NCBI GenBank assembly: GCA_963920765.1
Contig: OY987245.1
Location: 4,728,727-4,792,726 of the forward strand
Source of the DNA: Ulota crispa
Taxonomy: Eukaryota; Streptophyta; Bryopsida; Orthotrichales; Orthotrichaceae
Direction of reading: 5' to 3'
DNA length: 64,000 nucleotides
Positions 23,115-34,499 of this stretch are shown here, in pieces; the first letter of the stretch is position 1; every line of letters starts with the position of its first letter. Both the position numbers and the translations under genes were made by a program. Under the pieces are notes generated by a model, which saw only the letters and a program-made list of their open reading frames with translations, was not told where the DNA came from and searched no databases.

Positions 23115-24360
23115 CTATTTCAAGCAAAGTTTGGGAGCTGTTTGCTTCAACAGCAAGGCTGAGTCTCTGAGAGGCTTTTTCCTTTTATCATAGGAGGATT
23201 GAAAAGGCTCCTGAGCAGAGCTGTCTCTAGCGTAGTTATTCTTCCTTTTTCCATAATTGACCTTCTCAAATCCCTCTTCATTGATTTCCTTGGTCACTTT
23301 AATTGCCTCTGCTGAGTTTTTGTTTATCATTTTGCTTAGTGAACACTCAGCGACCATATAATCAAAGCATCTGCAAAGGTTGCATTGACTGGGTAATCCC
23401 AAATACAACAATTTCAACTCTTGTAACTCCACATTATTGGAGCCATCGTTAAGTACCAATACACTAAGATATCTTGGGAGTTTTGTGCAATCACTGACCA
23501 CTATGTTGACAATTGGACGTGATGGCCGCTTCTACGCTAACTTTGTGGTTTCTACTGAGGTGACTCTGCCTATCACTCCTCTAAGAATTTTGAGCATTTC
23601 CTCATTCTTCATGGTTATATGGAGCTCTGGCATCTGGACCCTGCTTATTGACCCTACCTGATATTTGATGTTAGGAGCCTTGGGCCTAAAGTCCCTCTTC
23701 CATGGGTAGAAGTAGACTACTCTACCTTCCCATTCCAACCCGCGTAAATTAGCACAAGGAGAGGCATGCTCGGGCTACGCAAACTCAAAGCGGAAAAAAT
23801 ACTTAGGAAAAATCTATATCGTAATCCATGGGTCTACTAGTTTTGCTTTCAAAAACAAAGTCAAGTTAGAGAAACCTGGTGGTGCTCTTGGGATACAACC
23901 CAAGACTAGACATTTGTCCTTGATTTCTCTGGCATCACAAAGCTCTTGTAGCTTTTGCAAAGGAATAATGACCTTCGGCTTCCATTACATGTCAATGTTT
24001 GGTTCACTCAAAGACAAAGATGCCATGTTATGATTGACAGCTCATTTGTTCTTCGATAGCTTCATTGGTAATGATGTGATGGCTAATGTTCCTTCAAGAT
24101 GGCTGGCTGTGCGTGTTGCTCTTGTCTAACCATCAATTGTGCATGTCATTCTTGTTCACCAGCAGGCTCTGCATGTTGCCCTTGCTCATCGGTTTGGTCT
24201 GCATGTACCTCCTCCTTGACAACCGGCCCTCTCTGCTCAGGCTGTACAACATCTCCCTCGTTTGCATTGTTTGTAATAGCCAACATACTAGCAAATTTCT
24301 TCTCCAGCTCTCCAGGTAATGCCTGTTGTTCCATGGTGACATCCTTGCTAGATGGCAAAG
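23115..24360 (-). pseudogene. LINE ORF1 (nucleic-acid-binding protein)
   Basis: The N-terminal frame at 24146-24358 starts MPSSKDVTMEQQAL. Downstream, the readings EWEGRVVYFYPWKRDF (23532-23738) and RYLSVLVLND...SQCNLCRCFDYMVAEC (23115-23501) match the DUF4283-plus-zinc-knuckle layout of plant LINE ORF1. The knuckle is degenerate: the histidine of CX2CX4HX4C is not in place. Frame breaks separate the pieces. Confidence 0.65.
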
Positions 24361-24700
24361 ATTTCTACCTGACTCCCATCTCATGGGGGAGCCTGATACT
24401 ATTTTCTTCTAGCGGAAGAGTGGTAATTTGATCCATTTTCCTATGGTGTGTAATCACAATGACCTTCTCTCCCTTGTGTGCAAAGGTGGCAGCGGCATGT
24501 AGAAATTATCCAATTTCCCAAGCCTAGGGCCCGACAAGGTTGCCTCTTTGGTACTAGCTACGCTCAAGCGACGGAAATAATATTGTACCTATGATTGTGT
24601 TGACTCTATACTCTCTCAAGCTTGTTTTCACTCAGCAATCTTTCCTCTCATGAAACGATCTTTGTCTTCCCTTAGTCATAGAGTAGAACTAAGCTTCATT

Positions 24701-25515
24701 GCGACAAAAAAAGCCTCAAAAAACACAAATGCACACACATGCAGACTTGAAATGGGCCTCCATGCAGGACTGCTAGTAGAACCGTGAAAGACGGAACTTT
24801 TCTCTAGAAGTGAACGTAAAAATGGATTGCCTTATATTTGGAGTGTACCTATGTTATTTTTATTAGAATTAGCACTTTGAATGTTTTCTTATTTATTTAT
24901 AAGTTTTTTATAATGTTTATCTCAAATGTATAAAATCTTTGCTATATTTTGCCGCACATCAATTCTAAAACGTGCTAAGTGATTCACCCAAGCAATGATG
25001 TCAACCGTCTTATTATTTGTAAAGAATCCTTCTTTCCAAAAAATATATATACTAAATTTCACCAAGTTTATGTATTTAAATTAGGACAACCCTAAATGTC
25101 ATTTATTTTGTCAAAATTATATTATAACAAGTAACTACAAAAAAACAACCAAAAATAATGCATAATGCATTGAGCAAAAATAAGAGATTATACAAGCACA
25201 AGATACATAGAGACATTTACACTTTTCAAGTCCTATACTCTTGTGTTTTCCTCAATGCTATTTTTTATTCACTCTTGGTGAGAAACAGTCATTTTCCTTT
25301 CCTAGTAGACAACTTTCTTTCAATTAAAAGTTGGCATCCAAACGCTAGAAAAAATTGTCCATAGATGTGCTTGAAGGTTTAGACTTGGAATGGCAAAGTG
25401 TAGAAAGCTAGTTTGGGATATAAAAAGGTGTCTATGTATAGCTTTCCATCATGTTCTTCTCCCTCGCTTGCTACCAGGTCAGGGACCAATCCTTCCAATC
25501 GTGATCATCTCCTAT
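24701..25515. other. AT-rich intergenic DNA
   Basis: No supported gene or bounded repeat. Confidence 0.5.
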
Positions 25516-25519
25516 TAGG

Positions 25520-25850
25520 CTAGAGACTAATCCCCCCAATTGCGTTCCATTTTGCACATGAAAATGTGAAACTCCTTATTGACGTCGTCCCATTTGGTAG
25601 TGTCGACAATGCTCTCAAAATGCACAAGGAAATCCTACACCACTTTGAGGCGCCAGTCCGGTAGCAAACAAATGTCCTTAGCCAGCCTCTTGGCCCTCCC
25701 CTTTTTCTTGCCAAGAGATTTCTTGAGCGGCAAGAATCAATGATACTACTCGTTGACTCTCCATTTTGCCGGCATCTTGCTTTGACTTGAGGGCTTCCCG
25801 CCTAGTTGGCCTTCCCTGCTCATCTTGCTCCTCCTTCTAAGAAAATCAAT
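25520..25850 (-). pseudogene. Unrecognised coding-like fragment
   Basis: Composition rises to near 50% GC. On the minus strand one frame reads KKKGRAKRLAKDICLLPDW, then DTTKWDDVNKEFHIFMCKM, with an internal stop between. The Lys/Arg-rich then acidic pattern looks like a decayed nuclear or transposase-like protein, but I cannot name the family. Confidence 0.3.
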
Positions 25851-27080
25851 ACATATTACATCATCACAAACTCTCAAACAGTGAATTTCATTGTCATTTC
25901 AATGATCAATTGAATTAATATTGAGTCAAAGTTTAAAGAGACATGAAAATACCATTGAGTCAACATACCTTGACTTAATGTTTTTCTAGTTTACAATACC
26001 TCAACACAATTTCAATCCATTTCTTATCAACATTTTTTCAATCACTTTTAATAATGCACTAAATGATCACTTTTGAATTTTGATTATAGAAGATTGAAAA
26101 ATGTACATACTAGTACTAAATCAATCACATATTAAAAACTGTAACACTAAAATATTGACTCAAAAATTAAAGGTACTTATAAAATAAATGGAGTCCTCTC
26201 AAAAATTTGGAAGCACTTGAATGGTTTGTAGGATCTTTTGAACATCAAGAATCATGTAACCTGCAGATTACAAATTCCTCTAGCATGCTTGGCTTGAGAT
26301 ATAAAGACCGAAGGACTCATAGTATGCCAAGTGAGCTAAGGGCATAAAACCAACCTACTAAGGTGAGTAGCTGGAACTTCCTTATACATTTGTAGGAATG
26401 TTAAATATTTTACGATTAGATTTTGTACTTCATCTTTCAAAGACATTTTAAAAATCAACCGTAATTGTCCATATAAGGTTAATTCAAGCTCACCAGATGC
26501 CTCCATCTATATGGCAACACTGCTATACCATGGTGAACCATAAAAGTTGCTTGTGGCTCGTGCATATTGTGGCATATTACCAAAGCGCTCACCAGGACTT
26601 GTTGGAATGGCTAGAGATGTAAAGACATGAAGTATCTGTTCAAATCAAGGAATTGATTGTCAACTTATATGCATTGACTTTCTTATTGCTTGCAAATAGA
26701 ATACAAGTAGCAAATTGCAATTCAAGCAACCATGCTCAAATTGATTGCTAATTGTACCAAAGTTGCACTATCAAACTTGAGCTTGTGAAAACCATACCTC
26801 TCCACCTATGAAATTATTCTCAATTTTGTAAATGTTCAAAATTTTGTAGAAGAAAGTTTGTAACTTTGGTTGCTGAGAAATGAGGTTTTGAGTGCTTGTA
26901 AATACAAAAAGCTGTGTAGAGTCAATGTGAAGCCACATGCAGGATCCAACCATAAGCTTTGCAAATTGACTTTGGCTCCCCATAGAACATTATATTATTA
27001 AGACATGTTTCCACGGCCTTCATACAAACATCACACCAAATAACTAAAGGTTATATCTACTATGTATTTGTATTCAACTA
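25851..27080. other. AT-rich intergenic DNA
   Basis: No supported gene. Short frames only. Confidence 0.5.
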
Positions 27081-27204
27081 AAGCCATTTTGGTATTTTTG
27101 GTTACAACTTTGTGACAACAAAATTTAGACAAAATCTTTCACACAACCCAAAAAATAATCTTATCACAATAACTAGATAATCTAGTTTGAATACTTACTT
27201 TTAG

Positions 27205-28565
27205 CTTTTGATGTGAACGAGGATGATTTTTTGATCTGCACAAAGTTTGAGAATGAATTGGGTCCATTGGGTGAAGGAAAGCAAGGTAGCTTGCAGCATT
27301 TTTCCATGAAAATATACGAGATCAACGAGGCTTATGACAAGTGAGCTGCAAACTAAATTCTACCATATACTAGGTCATCCAAGACCTAACAATGATGTAG
27401 ACGTCTCAGAAACTGAAGCATGGAAGGAATACATGTGTGGTGCATATAGAGGTAAAGAAAGCCCTAAAGTAAAGTCATCTTAGTTTTCAATTGTATGCTA
27501 ATGTGGTTGATTTTCATTGGTTTTCTTTTCTTGTGGAATAGGAAGCGATTGGCAAAGTTGCATTCATGAAGATGGTGTAGTGGATTCCTAAGGATCACAT
27601 GTTGTTTATGGTGCAATTGGAAGGGCTCAGGGAATGCATTCCCCGCTTTTTTTGGGTACATGTGCAATTAAATGAAGGGTTGTTTTAATTGCCTTGGTCC
27701 TAAATTTTTGATATGGCTTGGAAATAAATAATCTTCACTTTAATAGGCTTTAGGTTTTTATAAATAATGAAGGGTCGTGTTTATTAATTAGTATTACATA
27801 ATTTTTGGCTCTACAATAGGGTTGTTAGAATAAAAAATAAAAAATCAATACTTTTATTAGCTATAGGTCTAGGTTTTTTTTCATGGTTATTACTCTTGCA
27901 GGTATTTGAAGCAGGATCCAAGGTCCTCTATTAAGCAGCTTAATCATGGTTATTTATGGGCAATCAAGACGCGCCATGTGTCGTTTAAGCATGCGGTTTA
28001 GAGATTCAATATTGGGATAAGATGGGAATTAATTGATGCAAGCTTTATTGTTTAGGGGTTGGTTGACGTTGTCTTCTTGTGTAGGCACAATTAGTACATT
28101 TAGGTTACTTTTTAGCCACATTGTTGAATGGCTAATTGAAAAGTGTTGTAAATGCATTCATGATGAATGAAGGGAACTTTTTGTGTTTACAAGTGCAAGC
28201 CATAAGCCACTCTAAATGTAGGGTTCAATTTTTGCATGCCTAAAACCTAACAATGATCGAATGTCACTAACGTTGCAACTAGTGGATGAATTTCTTCCCA
28301 TGTCATTGTGTAGTTATAATGAACATAGGGTACAAAAAAAGATTTTTTTTTATAAATGAAGTATAGGGTATATGAAATGCTTTCAATTTAGAAATTTAGG
28401 TAAAGATAGCCCTTTGAAAATCCAAATAATTTACCTACATAGCCCCCCTCTTATAGGACCTTGCACGCACATTACCCATAAAAGTCCTATACAGTGCACT
28501 CCCCAAGTGGAAGGATGCTACGCGGAACTCATTATGATTGCACTAAACCCGTCTACATCATATTA
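27205..28565 (+). pseudogene. Coding-like stretch split by a hAT-type insertion
   Basis: Readings such as NEDDFLICTKFENELGPLGE (from about 27210) and MTSELQTKFYHILGHPRPNN (from about 27331) are coding-like. Removing the element 27626-28507 and one target copy would bring 'gtgcaattggaagg' next to 'atgctacgcggaactc', giving a continuous reading VQLEGCYAELIMIALNP up to a stop near 28563. I do not recognise the protein. An internal stop lies near 27578. Confidence 0.35.
27626..28507. mobile_element. hAT-like non-autonomous element H1, copy 1 (882 bp)
   Basis: The left end CTCAGGGAATGCAT pairs with the right end, whose reverse complement is CTTGGGGAGTGCAC. Flanks TGGAAGGG (27618-27625) and TGGAAGGA (28508-28515) match at 7 of 8 bases. 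An 8-bp duplication and C(A/T)GGGG-type ends suggest the hAT superfamily. The interior is colinear with 40303-41362 over the first about 400 bp and the last about 200 bp. No transposase. Confidence 0.75.
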
Positions 28566-29890
28566 GAACAATTTGGCTACTTTATGCATGTGATGAGTTT
28601 GGAAGATTCTTTTCAAGTTGTTCTTTGAATTAAATAATTAAATAATGAGTTTTGAATTAAATAGCTTCATTGGATTTCTAGTTGAAGCACCTACCAATAG
28701 TATTTTAATTGAAACTATTATTTTTATTGAGAGTGGTGCATGTGTAGATGCAACTTGCAGCTTTAGGGAGGGACATGAAGTTTGGCCATCCATCCATGCA
28801 CTTTAGGCTCATGAAGCAATTGGAAGAGTCAATTAAGTCAATTAAGGCCAAATTGATCAACATGTGCCAATTAATAATTGTAGAAAAGCAATGAATTCAT
28901 TGAGTTTGAACATTTCATACACATTTGGCCATGATTTGTTGTAATTCATTGTTAAATAAAAAAATTGCTATCATGATGGCCCCTTCTTGTGCTTTTTACT
29001 TGATAACAAGTTGTACCAAATGTTTGATTAATGTTTTTAGATATGATTGAGTTGTTATTGAGTTTGTATTGAAACTAGTTATTTTGGATATGATTGAACT
29101 TTTATTGAGTTTGTATTGAAAGTTTTTTTTTGGGTCACAATTAAATTGATAATGAGTTTGTTTAAAAAAATTACCAAATTAAGTGCATATCTAGTATTGT
29201 TACAAACTCCAATTTCTAAAGTGTTTTTATTGTATTAAATCAATAGGTGATTGATCTAGTGTGGATTCAATTATCAATTGAGTGCAATTTCAATGCTTTT
29301 TTGGATTTGTTGATTTGCTATTGATTTAACTCTAAAAATTTACAAAATTAAGTGCATATCTAGTATTGTTACAAACTCCAATTTATAAAGTGTTTGTATA
29401 GTACTAAGTGAATGGGTGATTGATCTATTATTGATTCAATTATCAATTGCATTAACATTGAAAAAGCACACACCAATAATTGTTATGAAATAGTACTAAA
29501 AAAATAGCTTTTTCGTATTGAACTTGAGACTTTGAGAGTTTGAGATGATTGAATATCATAAACAAAAACAAACAACCTTATTAGCTCAAGGTCTCAAACC
29601 AAACTCAAGAGGAGAAAATATGAGTTGACAAAATATACCTGCAAAAAGCATCCATGTTTGAAGAGCAAAAGAATATTTTGATGTGTCTAAAAATTTTAAT
29701 AGAAAAGTACACAATTAATATTTTGATACACACATTGATTCACTATTCCTATAAAATAAGCAGTTTTTTAGGCAAAGCAATGCAACACTCCAACAAACAC
29801 TACTTTTTCTCTTACAATTAGTAAGGTCAATATGCAAATGATAAATTTTGCATACTTAAAGATTTGTAGTTGATTGGAAGCCAATATTTA
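28516..29890. other. AT-rich intergenic DNA
   Basis: No gene. An internal direct repeat occurs: 'aagtgcatatctagtattgt' with its neighbourhood appears at about 29180 and again at about 29350. Confidence 0.5.
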
Positions 29891-29895
29891 TAGGG

Positions 29896-30302
29896 AATTG
29901 CTAAAGCCACACCCAAAATTACTAACGCCACACCCATATGAGCATGTAATTTGAGAATTTTGTGTTGTTTATTTGTATTCAAATGGTCCATCATTCATCC
30001 AATCATTGCATTACTACCTCCTTGAAAGAAAGATGAACAAATACAAACTTTTGTCAAACTTTTACTGCACCGTTGCTATTTTTTTGATGTAATTTTTTTT
30101 AAGTAATTGAAAAGTCATATATCTTTAGTTTTAAATTCAAGCACCTCCATTTTTTAATATAGCCTAACAATGATAGAAGTGAAACAAACATTTTTATTCA
30201 AATTTTAAAAAAATAGCATTAAATTCTCACATTTCATGCTCAAAGTACACCTTGGGGAGTTGGGGTGTGGCGTTAGCAATTTTGGGTGTGACTTTAGCAA
30301 TT
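29896..30302. mobile_element. Foldback MITE, AATTGCTAAAGCCACACCC ends (407 bp)
   Basis: Left end AATTGCTAAAGCCACACCC followed by ACTAACGCCACACCC. The right end is the near-perfect reverse complement (GGGTGTGGCGTTAGC ... TTTAGCAATT). No transposase, and no clear target duplication. Confidence 0.75.
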
Positions 30303-30360
30303 ACTTACTTATATAGGGAGTTGCACAAATTGAACAAATAAGCAAGTATGCTTTAAAAAA

Positions 30361-30680
30361 AGGAAAATTTCATGGATACCCTTGAAGTTTGCCATAATTT
30401 CATAGATACCCCCGCTTGCATTTTCAAAAATTTCACAAATACCATTGGACCAAAATTTTCAAGTGTTTGATTTGTTGTGCATGGCACTTCCCTTCTTCCT
30501 TTGTGCACACTCATAACAAAAATGAAGTAGTGTATGCACAAAAGGAGAAGGAAGTGATGTGCACAACAAAACAAATGCTTGAAAATTTTGGTCCAAGGGT
30601 ATAATTTTGTGAAATTTCTGAAAAAGCGGGGGTATCTATGAAATTATGGCAAACTTCATGGCTATCCATGAAATTTTCCC
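30361..30680. mobile_element. Mutator-type MITE, family M2, copy 4 (320 bp)
   Basis: It opens AGGAAAATTTCATGGATACC and closes with the inverted partner ending TTTTCCC. The flanks are A-runs (TTTAAAAAA on the left, TAAAAAAAT on the right), so the 9-bp duplication cannot be fixed exactly. Confidence 0.8.
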
Positions 30681-30819
30681 TAAAAAAATAGAGTTTAACT
30701 CAGATATCTTATGAGAGTAGAAATGTCTAAGGAAGTTTGCGCACGACCTTTTTCTGAAATTGTAAATCAGTGCCACGTGGACAAAGTGCTTCTAATTGCT
30801 TATTTAGCAATTGCCATCC

Positions 30820-31525
30820 AAGGGCATCTCCTCTGGTGGCTCAAACACGCTCAAAGTGGATGGAAAGTATTGAGGCCCCTCTCAAAACCATCTAAAGACA
30901 CTTTGTCCTACCGTGTCTAGCAAGGGCCCTTCAAGCCACTATTCATTCATTATTCACTTTAAGTTTAGTGAGCTTTATCCTCTAGTTTCCTTGATAAGTG
31001 GTCAACTGCTTATTTATGGGGCGTGTTGGAGTGTAAAGGCATCTCCTGCAGCACGCTTTCCAAGCCCTGGAAAAATGAGGTTTCACGGGGAGAATGACGC
31101 GAACCTTCACGTCTAGGCTTGAAGTATTCTTGCAGCCCTCAAAACCTTTTTGGACCTACACCTGCATTACAACAAATCGCACAAGTACACCTGGCTATGG
31201 AGTGGGGTCATGCATGAATAGTGAGTGAAGAATGTGTGAATAGTGCTTGGCAGGGACCGTGAAGGAGGCCTGTAGAAGCTTGAAAATGACGAGAACGAGG
31301 CTCAATCTGAAGGCCCTGCAACCTGCACATGGACTCATTGAATGCTGTTGGAGACTTGAAATTCAAAAGCCGTTACGGCTAGGGAGCACAGAGCTATTTT
31401 GACTTGCTACAGGAGATGCTCTAAGGCCATCTTTTTGAAGAGCATGGATGGAGATCAAGGGGCTTGAAGGCCGGTCAAAACAGATGGAAAATTATGAAAG
31501 AGCCTGGACCGGTGGAGATGTTTTG
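30820..31525. mobile_element. Tourist/Harbinger-like element with a nested relative
   Basis: The left end GGGCATCTCCTCTGGTG and the right end GGTGGAGATGTTTTGAG are imperfect inverted repeats. The interior aligns with 61243-62145. A second element with related ends is inserted at about 31040-31420. Confidence 0.65.
31041..31421. mobile_element. Nested Tourist/Harbinger-like element
   Basis: The ends AGGCATCTCCTGCAGCA and TTGCTACAGGAGATGCTC are inverted copies flanked by TAA on both sides, the usual PIF/Harbinger target. The flanking host element matches its sister at 62030-62070 once this insert is removed. Confidence 0.65.
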
Positions 31526-32001
31526 AGCTCATGACAAAATCCTAACTTCAGGGGAGCAAAAACAAGGTTTTTTTTTTCATTTTTCAAGAAGTGCCAAAGT
31601 AGCGATTTAAAATGTTATAGTGGTGCTCCAAATTTCAACATTCATTCACATATTGGATAGAAAATACCACATTAGCACATAATACATGTCTATAATTTGG
31701 TTTTCATCCACAATTTGACAATTTCATCCAATTTTTTTGTTAAATTTAAAGCTTTTTGACAAATTCATCCAAGTAATCATGTTTTTTTTTCTATAAGCTT
31801 GGTACCAGTCAAAAAATCTGGTGCTTTTCTGCTCCAAATCGCCGAAAAAACAAAAAAACAAAAAAACACTGAGCAGAAAGGGCCGTCGATATGCCGGAAC
31901 CGGCACGGACGGACAAGCAACAAACACCATAGCGATGACGAGTGCATAGCACAGCAGACTCCGTCGATGGGGCGGGCGATGTGGCAAGCTCTGCGCACTT
32001 C

Positions 32002-32223
32002 GACGTGGAGGCAAAAGAACTTGCCTGCATGCCTCAATTTTCCGGTCCTTTTTGCCACATGCCGCCACAACTGATCTTTTCACTTCGCAGTCACTTTCCA
32101 TGTCCTGCTCAGCTACCCTCACCGCCATGGCTTCCATCCAGCCACCGATTCCGCTGCATGCGCATCGACGGAAGACCTGCCTGCCACTCCGCAGTAATAA
32201 TATCCTTCACACTGCTCTATAAG
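32002..32223 (+). promoter_or_regulatory. ELIP copy A promoter elements
   Basis: A TATA-like TATAAG lies at 32218-32223, 133 bp before the start codon. A GACGTGG word at 32002-32008 has the ACGT core of G-box/ABRE sites. Light (HY5) and ABA factors are known to act through such cores in plant ELIP-type promoters. Function here is inferred. Confidence 0.45.
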
Positions 32224-32355
32224 TGCAACGCCATTCCTATTCTTCTCCATTCAAGTTTTCATCAAGTCTATCAATCGCAATTCTCTCCACAACTATTTTG
32301 AGAAGCTGATATCCAACTGTTAGGAATTTTTGTTTGAGTAGAGCTAGCGTGCGCA

Positions 32356-33051
32356 ATGGCCGCTGCGATGTCGCAGATGACTACCATGGCTGGAGGCCTC
32401 GCTGCCCTGGCTCCCGCGCACGGGATCAGAGAACTCCGAGTGAGCGCTCGCGGAGTGGCGGCGCCGAGACTGGCGACGTCGCTGGCGGGGCGGGTGCGAT
32501 GCGAAGCGGGGAAGGGGCTGAGAGAAGCCGTGGACGCGAGCACGAAGAAGGAGATCACGGAGGGCGAGATCGAGAAGAGCATGGCCACGAACGAGTCGGA
32601 GCAAAAGTCGTACTTCGGCACCAAGCCGACGGCGGGGTTCGACCAGGCCGTGGGGTTCACGCCCAGGCCCGAGGTGGAGCGGCGCCCCGAGACGGGCGAC
32701 CGGTCGTTGGGGAGCGTGTTCGCGTTCGACGGGGCGGCGCCGGAGACGATCAATTGCAGGCTGGCGATGCTGGGGATGGTGTGGGCATTCGTGGCCGAGC
32801 AGGCGACGGGGCTGACGGTGGCGCAGCAGCTGTTCAGTCCGTCGACGACGGGGCTGGTGTACTTCGTGGGCGCCGTGCAGTTGTTCACGTACGCGTCGCT
32901 GGTGCCCATCGTGAATGGCGAGTCGACGGACGCGCGCAGCTTTGGGCCGTTCACGGCGCAGGCGGAGCGGTGGAACGGGCGGCTGGCGATGCTGGGGTTT
33001 TTGGGGCTAGTGATCACGGAGGCCATCCGTCAGGCCCCCGTCTTCCATTGA
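32356..33051 (+). CDS. Early light-induced protein (ELIP), copy A, 231 aa, intronless
   Basis: A chlorophyll-binding thylakoid protein of the LHC superfamily that protects against photo-oxidative stress. Residues 1 to about 49 form a Ser/Ala/Arg-rich chloroplast transit peptide ending RVRCEA. Three membrane helices follow. Helix I (about 130-152) carries the pigment-binding signature ETINCRLAMLG, with a Cys where Gly is usual. Helix II is about 165-186. Helix III (about 204-224) carries ERWNGRLAMLGFLG. The E-x2-N-x-R pattern is complete in both outer helices (E130/N133/R135 and E204/N207/R209). The coding region is GC-rich, about two thirds G+C, in an AT-rich locus and has no intron; many angiosperm ELIP genes have introns. 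Its protein is identical to that of copy B at 36015-36710. Confidence 0.95.
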   Translation: MAAAMSQMTTMAGGLAALAPAHGIRELRVSARGVAAPRLATSLAGRVRCEAGKGLREAVDASTKKEITEGEIEKSMATNESEQKSYFGTKPTAGFDQAVGFTPRPEVERRPETGDRSLGSVFAFDGAAPETINCRLAMLGMVWAFVAEQATGLTVAQQLFSPSTTGLVYFVGAVQLFTYASLVPIVNGESTDARSFGPFTAQAERWNGRLAMLGFLGLVITEAIRQAPVFH

Positions 33052-33644
33052 GTTCGTTCCGAGCGTTACCTTGAAAGCGACCTGCATGTTATTTGTATAT
33101 TGAGTTTTGTAATCTCCTTTTAGCTAGCACATATTGGAGCTCACTTCGAGATGTAGCTTGAACGCAATTGGGGTCTTTGACAAATGATAGTGGTTACTAG
33201 AATATCTGAATTTGTGTAAGTTTGAAGAGTATTTGGATAATGCGGTGTTTAGTATACGCATTTGTGTACCACAACTTATACAAGCTGTACATTTTTGACG
33301 AATATTTTGAATTGCCCTGGAAGTATTCATGGCGCATGTGAGCAGTTTTATCTCATTCGTGCACTTTTCAAATTTGTATGGCCCTGTTGCATTGAAAAGT
33401 TGGTTGTGCAATTGTTTCTGCATGTTTTGCGTACGTGTCGAGTGCTTTGCAGACTACAATGGAACGGAAGGAGTGAAAGAAAAGCAGGCAATTTCTTTCT
33501 GCAGGGCATGGTTGGCCATGCTTTGTCTCAGCTCGCAGTTCTCCTCTGCACATCAAAAGTAGCTTCTTTATCATTTTTATGTTACTTCTATATGTACAAC
33601 GCCATCTTAAATTGGAAAAATAGTAAATACTATTTTGTACCTCC

Positions 33645-33854
33645 CCTTTATCCAAAATAGCCACCTTAAACCAGATTCGAAAATATGAGTTTTGTTTGAG
33701 CCACTAAGATTGTTTCCCTTGCAAATTCCTCCTCAGGTGAAGCCATGTGTATCAAAAATAACACTAGAGCTTTGATTGAGGTGAATACCTTAATCTTTCA
33801 AAAGTCCCATGCTATATGCTTTTTCCCTTTTTAATGAATGTGGCGTTGTACAGA
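33645..33854. mobile_element. Degraded AACACCATATT MITE
   Basis: The words 'gagccactaagattgtttccc' and 'gcaaattcctcctc' match the interior of the copies at 20246-20497 and 38388-38654. The right end reads AATGAATGTGGCGTTG, a mutated terminus. The left end is not clear. Confidence 0.5.
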
Positions 33855-34283
33855 GAAAGAAGATTGTGAATAGCATTTCTTTGTGTAAGAAATGTGTAGA
33901 AAATTCTACACATGAATTGAAATGTTAATTTTGATTTAAAATCCCTAAAATCTGTATTTAATGATAATTATATGTTGTACTTTTTCTACAAAAACAATTT
34001 TCTTTTGTTCTTAATACAATTTGAATATTTTAATATATACACCTAAAAAATGATTTTGACAAATACATATATTGTGAAAAAATAAAATATTTAATGGGAA
34101 CATTGTTTACCAAAATTTCAAATAGAAAGCAATGATTAAGAAAAATAGATTGTCATGTCTATGTGTAAATAGAAAAAAATTATGACATTGACCATTATCC
34201 CGTCCTCTCACATAAAAGTTGCCCATTGCAATCTGAAGTAAATCTTGTAGTAGTTTTATTGAATTACATGGTCATTTTCTTGG

Positions 34284-34499
34284 ACAAGGCTCTAAAATGG
34301 TGCACTTTTAGGAATGGTTGACATGTTCCCTTCAAATATCTATTATTGTCATTGATGAGTTTGGTGGGCTTAGTTTTACAGCTAAGCCCATATAATGACA
34401 TAGCTAAGCCCACCTAACTCATCAATGACAGTAATAAACATTTGAGGGGAACATGTAAACAATTCCTAGAAGTGCACCATTTTAGAGCCCTCTACCTTA
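34284..34499. mobile_element. Foldback MITE, AAGGCTCTAAAATGGTGCAC ends
   Basis: The left arm AAGGCTCTAAAATGGTGCAC and onward is matched by GTGCACCATTTTAGAGCC on the right, with arms of about 90 bp meeting near 34385. The right end continues to CTCTACCTTA, which links it to the AAGGTAGGAGGCTC family at 50022 and 54149. Confidence 0.75.

Larger units (their letters stand above)
16390..24700 (-). mobile_element. Plant L1-type LINE, minus strand, decayed, about 8.3 kb
   Basis: Order on the minus strand: ORF1 (about 24360 to 22300) with a nucleic-acid-binding region and a degenerate zinc knuckle; ORF2 with endonuclease (about 21180 to 20300), reverse transcriptase (19773 to 18211) and a C-terminal region (18075 to about 16450). 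All parts carry stops and frameshifts, so no intact protein exists. Two insertions are visible: a 252-bp MITE at 20246-20497 inside the endonuclease, and a GC-rich segment at about 17605-17812. The 3' end is set near a palindrome at 16412-16430, and the 5' end near 24700 where the recognisable reading ends. No target duplication could be found. Confidence 0.85.

Noticed and set aside
31724-32137. 137-codon minus frame upstream of ELIP copy A
   Set aside because: It lies in the promoter region and is composed of out-of-frame GC-rich sequence with no recognisable domain.
32271-33026. 251-codon antisense frame across ELIP copy A (and its twin at 36040-36786)
   Set aside because: It is a shadow of the GC-rich ELIP coding region. 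The ELIP frame has family motifs and the antisense frame has none.
32334-33074. 246-codon shifted frame in ELIP copy A (twin at 35968-36717)
   Set aside because: A low-complexity Arg/Gly/Ala product from out-of-frame GC-rich codons, with no domain.
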